Shown here one piece after another: positions 61,890 to 64,000 of a stretch of 64,000 bases of DNA. A program made the position numbers and the translations under genes. The stretch is from Rhyzopertha dominica (lineage: Eukaryota > Arthropoda > Insecta > Coleoptera > Bostrichidae). The stretch is taken from assembly GCA_025024175.1 (NCBI GenBank), contig QCXZ01000001.1, forward strand, positions 25,910,942-25,974,941. The letters run 5' to 3'. Every line of letters starts with the position of its first letter. Positions within the stretch are counted from its first letter, which is position 1. Below the pieces are notes generated by a model. It had not been told where the DNA came from, searched no databases, and was given only the letters and a program-made list of their open reading frames with translations.

Positions 61890-62528
61890 CGTTTAAGGAC
61901 GTTATTTGTTAGAACACAAAGGATATCAGATGAAAGTTCTGTACAAAAAGAAATATATCATCTTAAATCAGCGCTAGTGAGAAATGGTTATAGTAGTAAT
62001 AATATTTGGTCAGTTTTTAATAAAAGTGCTCATCCAAATCAAGTAAATTCTCAGCCACGACAAAGCAAATTGAAGTTGAGTTTACCTTATGTACAAGGCC
62101 TTTCGGAAAAATTAAAGAGGATGCTTAGAAAACACGATATTTTGGTTGTTGATAGTACATATAATAATTTAGATAAAATTTTAAGTTCTACTAAAGATAA
62201 AGTACATTTAGAAAGTGAAGGTGTTTACAAAATTACTTGTTCTTGCGGAAAGTGTTACATAGGTCAAACTAAAAGAAAAGTAGGTACGCGTTTGAAAGAA
62301 CACATACGAGCTACTAGGTTGCAACAGATAGATAAATCTTCCGTAGCTGAACACTCATATTTGACTAAACACATGATTGATTTTGATAAAACAAAAATTT
62401 TACATAGAGAAAAATATTATCATAAACGTCTAATAAAAGAAGCTATAGAAATTTGTAGGAATACTAATAATTTTAATAGGGATTGTGGAAATTATGAGTT
62501 AGGTGACATTTGGAAGGCTATTTTGTAG
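61890..62528 (+). pseudogene. Penelope-like element ORF, 3' part with GIY-YIG domain
   Basis: C-terminal part of a Penelope-like retroelement protein. The frame is open upstream of 61,890 and runs to a TAG at 62,526-62,528. It shows RLRTLFVRTQRISDE and IYHLKSALVRNGYS (the end of the reverse transcriptase thumb), LPYVQGLSEKLKRMLRKHDI, and then the endonuclease GVYKITCSCGKCYIGQTKRK, GTRLKEHIRATR, KSSVAEH and EIDIxK-type C-terminal residues. The GIY-YIG signature is GVY...CYIG with the Arg and His of the second motif present. No catalytic reverse transcriptase motif is visible, so the copy is 5'-truncated. The surviving part has no stop and is probably not old. It lies in the presumed intron after the exon at 61,217-61,345. 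Confidence 0.88.
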
Positions 62529-62711
62529 TTATCTTTTATCAAGTAGTTCGTGTATATCTAGTAGGTAGGTAGTTCCTTTTTCATCGTTAGGTTTCTTTTT
62601 TACCAGGTTGNCACGTTGTTTCTATGACGTCTCGCATCCTTGATGATTTGTTTATTTACTTTCAAAATTTTGTTTGAACTTGTGTCAGGCAAATTTTGAG
62701 GTTCTTCATCT

Positions 62712-62743
62712 TTGACAAAGATTACAAGTGTAATCGTAACGTC
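62712..62743 (+). ncRNA. hammerhead relic in Penelope 3' region
   Basis: TTGACAA in place of CTGANGA, then a perfect hairpin GATTAC/AAGT/GTAATC (62,720-62,735) in the stem II position, then GTAAC in place of GAAAC and GTC directly after. The layout is that of a Penelope hammerhead, about 180 bp downstream of the ORF stop. Three core substitutions make activity very unlikely. Confidence 0.5.
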
Positions 62744-63190
62744 AGACTATTAATTTTTTGTCAGTGTTTTCAAGTGACAGCGATCTATCCGACAAAATAT
62801 TATCTTATATTTATGGACGCTGAAAGCATTCACCCTCGTATAAGCTTTAAAGACGTTTTGGAGTGGCTAGATTCCACTAAATCCAAAGAGGTCAAACCTC
62901 TCAATGACCAGCTTTGATTTTCAAAAGGAAAGATAATGATTTGATCTGCAAATACGATTCGCAGTTGTTTCCTTTGCGATGTGGCAGATCGCACCATCAT
63001 TTTGAAGCCGGATATAATTTGAGTTTATAGCATCCACCAGTCCACCACCCTTCAAAAAAAGTATATCCCACGGAGGAGATTCTAATACGGACACTTTTCG
63101 GGAATACATCCAACAATTTTGTATAGCATGTGGAGTTTTGTCTCTCCATATCCAATAATTCTACTCGTTGACATAATTTTAAATTTGAAG
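62744..63190. other. non-coding; Penelope flank
   Basis: An open plus-strand stretch at 62,813-62,914 beginning MDAESIHPRISFKDVLEWLD looks protein-like and lies right behind the hammerhead relic. It may be the start of a second, tandem Penelope unit or simply chance. Nothing else is supported. Confidence 0.35.
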
Positions 63191-63577
63191 TGCAGCCACC
63201 GAACTCTATAAAATATGAAACATCATAGAATGGGCATGTGGCATTAAAATAATGTTCCCTTTAGAACAATTCTTATTTTTCATAGGCATGCGCAGCTGCG
63301 CAGCAGAATGTGCAGTCAGGTATTTTGGTGTTCATGTCAAAATGTCATAGCAAGCAACGACGCTAACATCTGACGCTACGGATAAATGTAAAAATTAAAT
63401 AATGCAACTTAAGCTAGAAAAAAACAGCTTGATAACTGACACCTGGCATCGCAAATGACACTGATTGTTCTCGAATAATGAATAGCGCAAGCGCCTCAAG
63501 AAACTGAGCAGATTTCAATTGGAAGCAGATTTGAGAGGCCTTTGATGTTCCATATTTTATATAGTTCGGTGAGTGCA
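63191..63577. mobile_element. 387-bp MITE with 35-bp terminal inverted repeats
   Basis: TGCAGCCACCGAACTCTATA and the next 15 bases (63,191-63,225) are matched by the inverse of 63,543-63,577 with about four mismatches. The inside has no coding frame. It contains a perfect 14-bp palindrome TGCGCAGCTGCGCA at 63,289-63,302. I see no clear target-site duplication, so the superfamily is open. Confidence 0.7.
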
Positions 63578-64000
63578 ACTCACCACTACAAAATATTTAC
63601 TTAGATATTCGTAACGTTGGTGTGCATCACCTAGCACTTACTAACTGACAGAGCGATGTTTTCAGTAGATCTTGCAGGATAACGACGACCAAAATTATTT
63701 CATTATTCATTCAGTGAAAACTGCGGCTCAATCTCTCTATTAAATTTTCAAATCTAATATTGAAATTTAACGGCCACGGGCGGAAATGTAGCCTGAGACT
63801 TGAAATGATACAATTTTTGTAATGGATCTTCAAAACTAATAAACTCTTCCGGAGCATAATGTTCCATTTACGGTAATAAAAATTTGCATTAACAAGATAC
63901 GTGCAGAACCCAAAATTTTGGACAAGGATCGTTCTTACTAATATCAGTTATCAAAAGAGACTTTAACGCTGTTCATTTGTAGATCCTTTATAAAGCTTTA
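63578..64000. other. non-coding stretch
   Basis: Nothing that I can support. Confidence 0.5.

Noticed and set aside
1..64000. CRISPR array, operon or phage-like system
   Set aside because: No regularly spaced repeats, no dense same-strand genes and no ribosome-binding pattern; the window is eukaryotic and repeat-dominated.

Overview
The window looks like a stretch of an animal nuclear genome, most probably an insect or other arthropod. It is AT-rich and almost gene-free, with scattered ambiguous bases typical of a draft assembly. It carries insect-type transposable elements: Tc1/mariner-like transposases with a DUF4817-type N-terminus, Jockey/CR1-like LINEs, a Penelope-like element with a GIY-YIG domain, and MITEs. 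There is no operon structure, no rRNA gene, no CRISPR array and no prokaryotic signal. The species cannot be named from the sequence alone.

Layout. At 2.6-5.0 kb a 5'-truncated LINE on the minus strand is split by a second LINE 3' end on the plus strand; each ends in its own short-repeat tail. A tRNA-like relic lies at 11.8 kb. Decayed Tc1/mariner-type transposases lie at 18.1-18.8, 34.2-34.7, 40.6-41.2, 50.1-50.6 and 59.2-59.9 kb, all on the minus strand. The best-preserved mobile element is at 44,206-46,790. It has two 485-bp terminal inverted repeats that are about 95% alike by my count, and one transposase gene that is open over 365 codons once a 54-nt GT-AG intron is removed. Its catalytic residues are spaced DD41D.

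Hammerhead signals recur. At 53,414-53,725 a 312-bp highly folded element flanked by a 13-bp direct repeat contains a complete type I hammerhead core on the minus strand. Weaker hammerhead-like boxes occur at 6.4, 30.6, 56.6 and 62.7 kb. The last lies just downstream of a 5'-truncated Penelope-like ORF (61,890-62,528), the class of element known to carry hammerheads.

The only convincing host coding sequence is a 129-bp internal exon at 61,217-61,345 on the plus strand, possibly from a cordon-bleu-like gene. The rest reads as intronic or intergenic AT-rich DNA. A few moderately GC-rich blocks could be conserved regulatory DNA, which only a comparative alignment could show.
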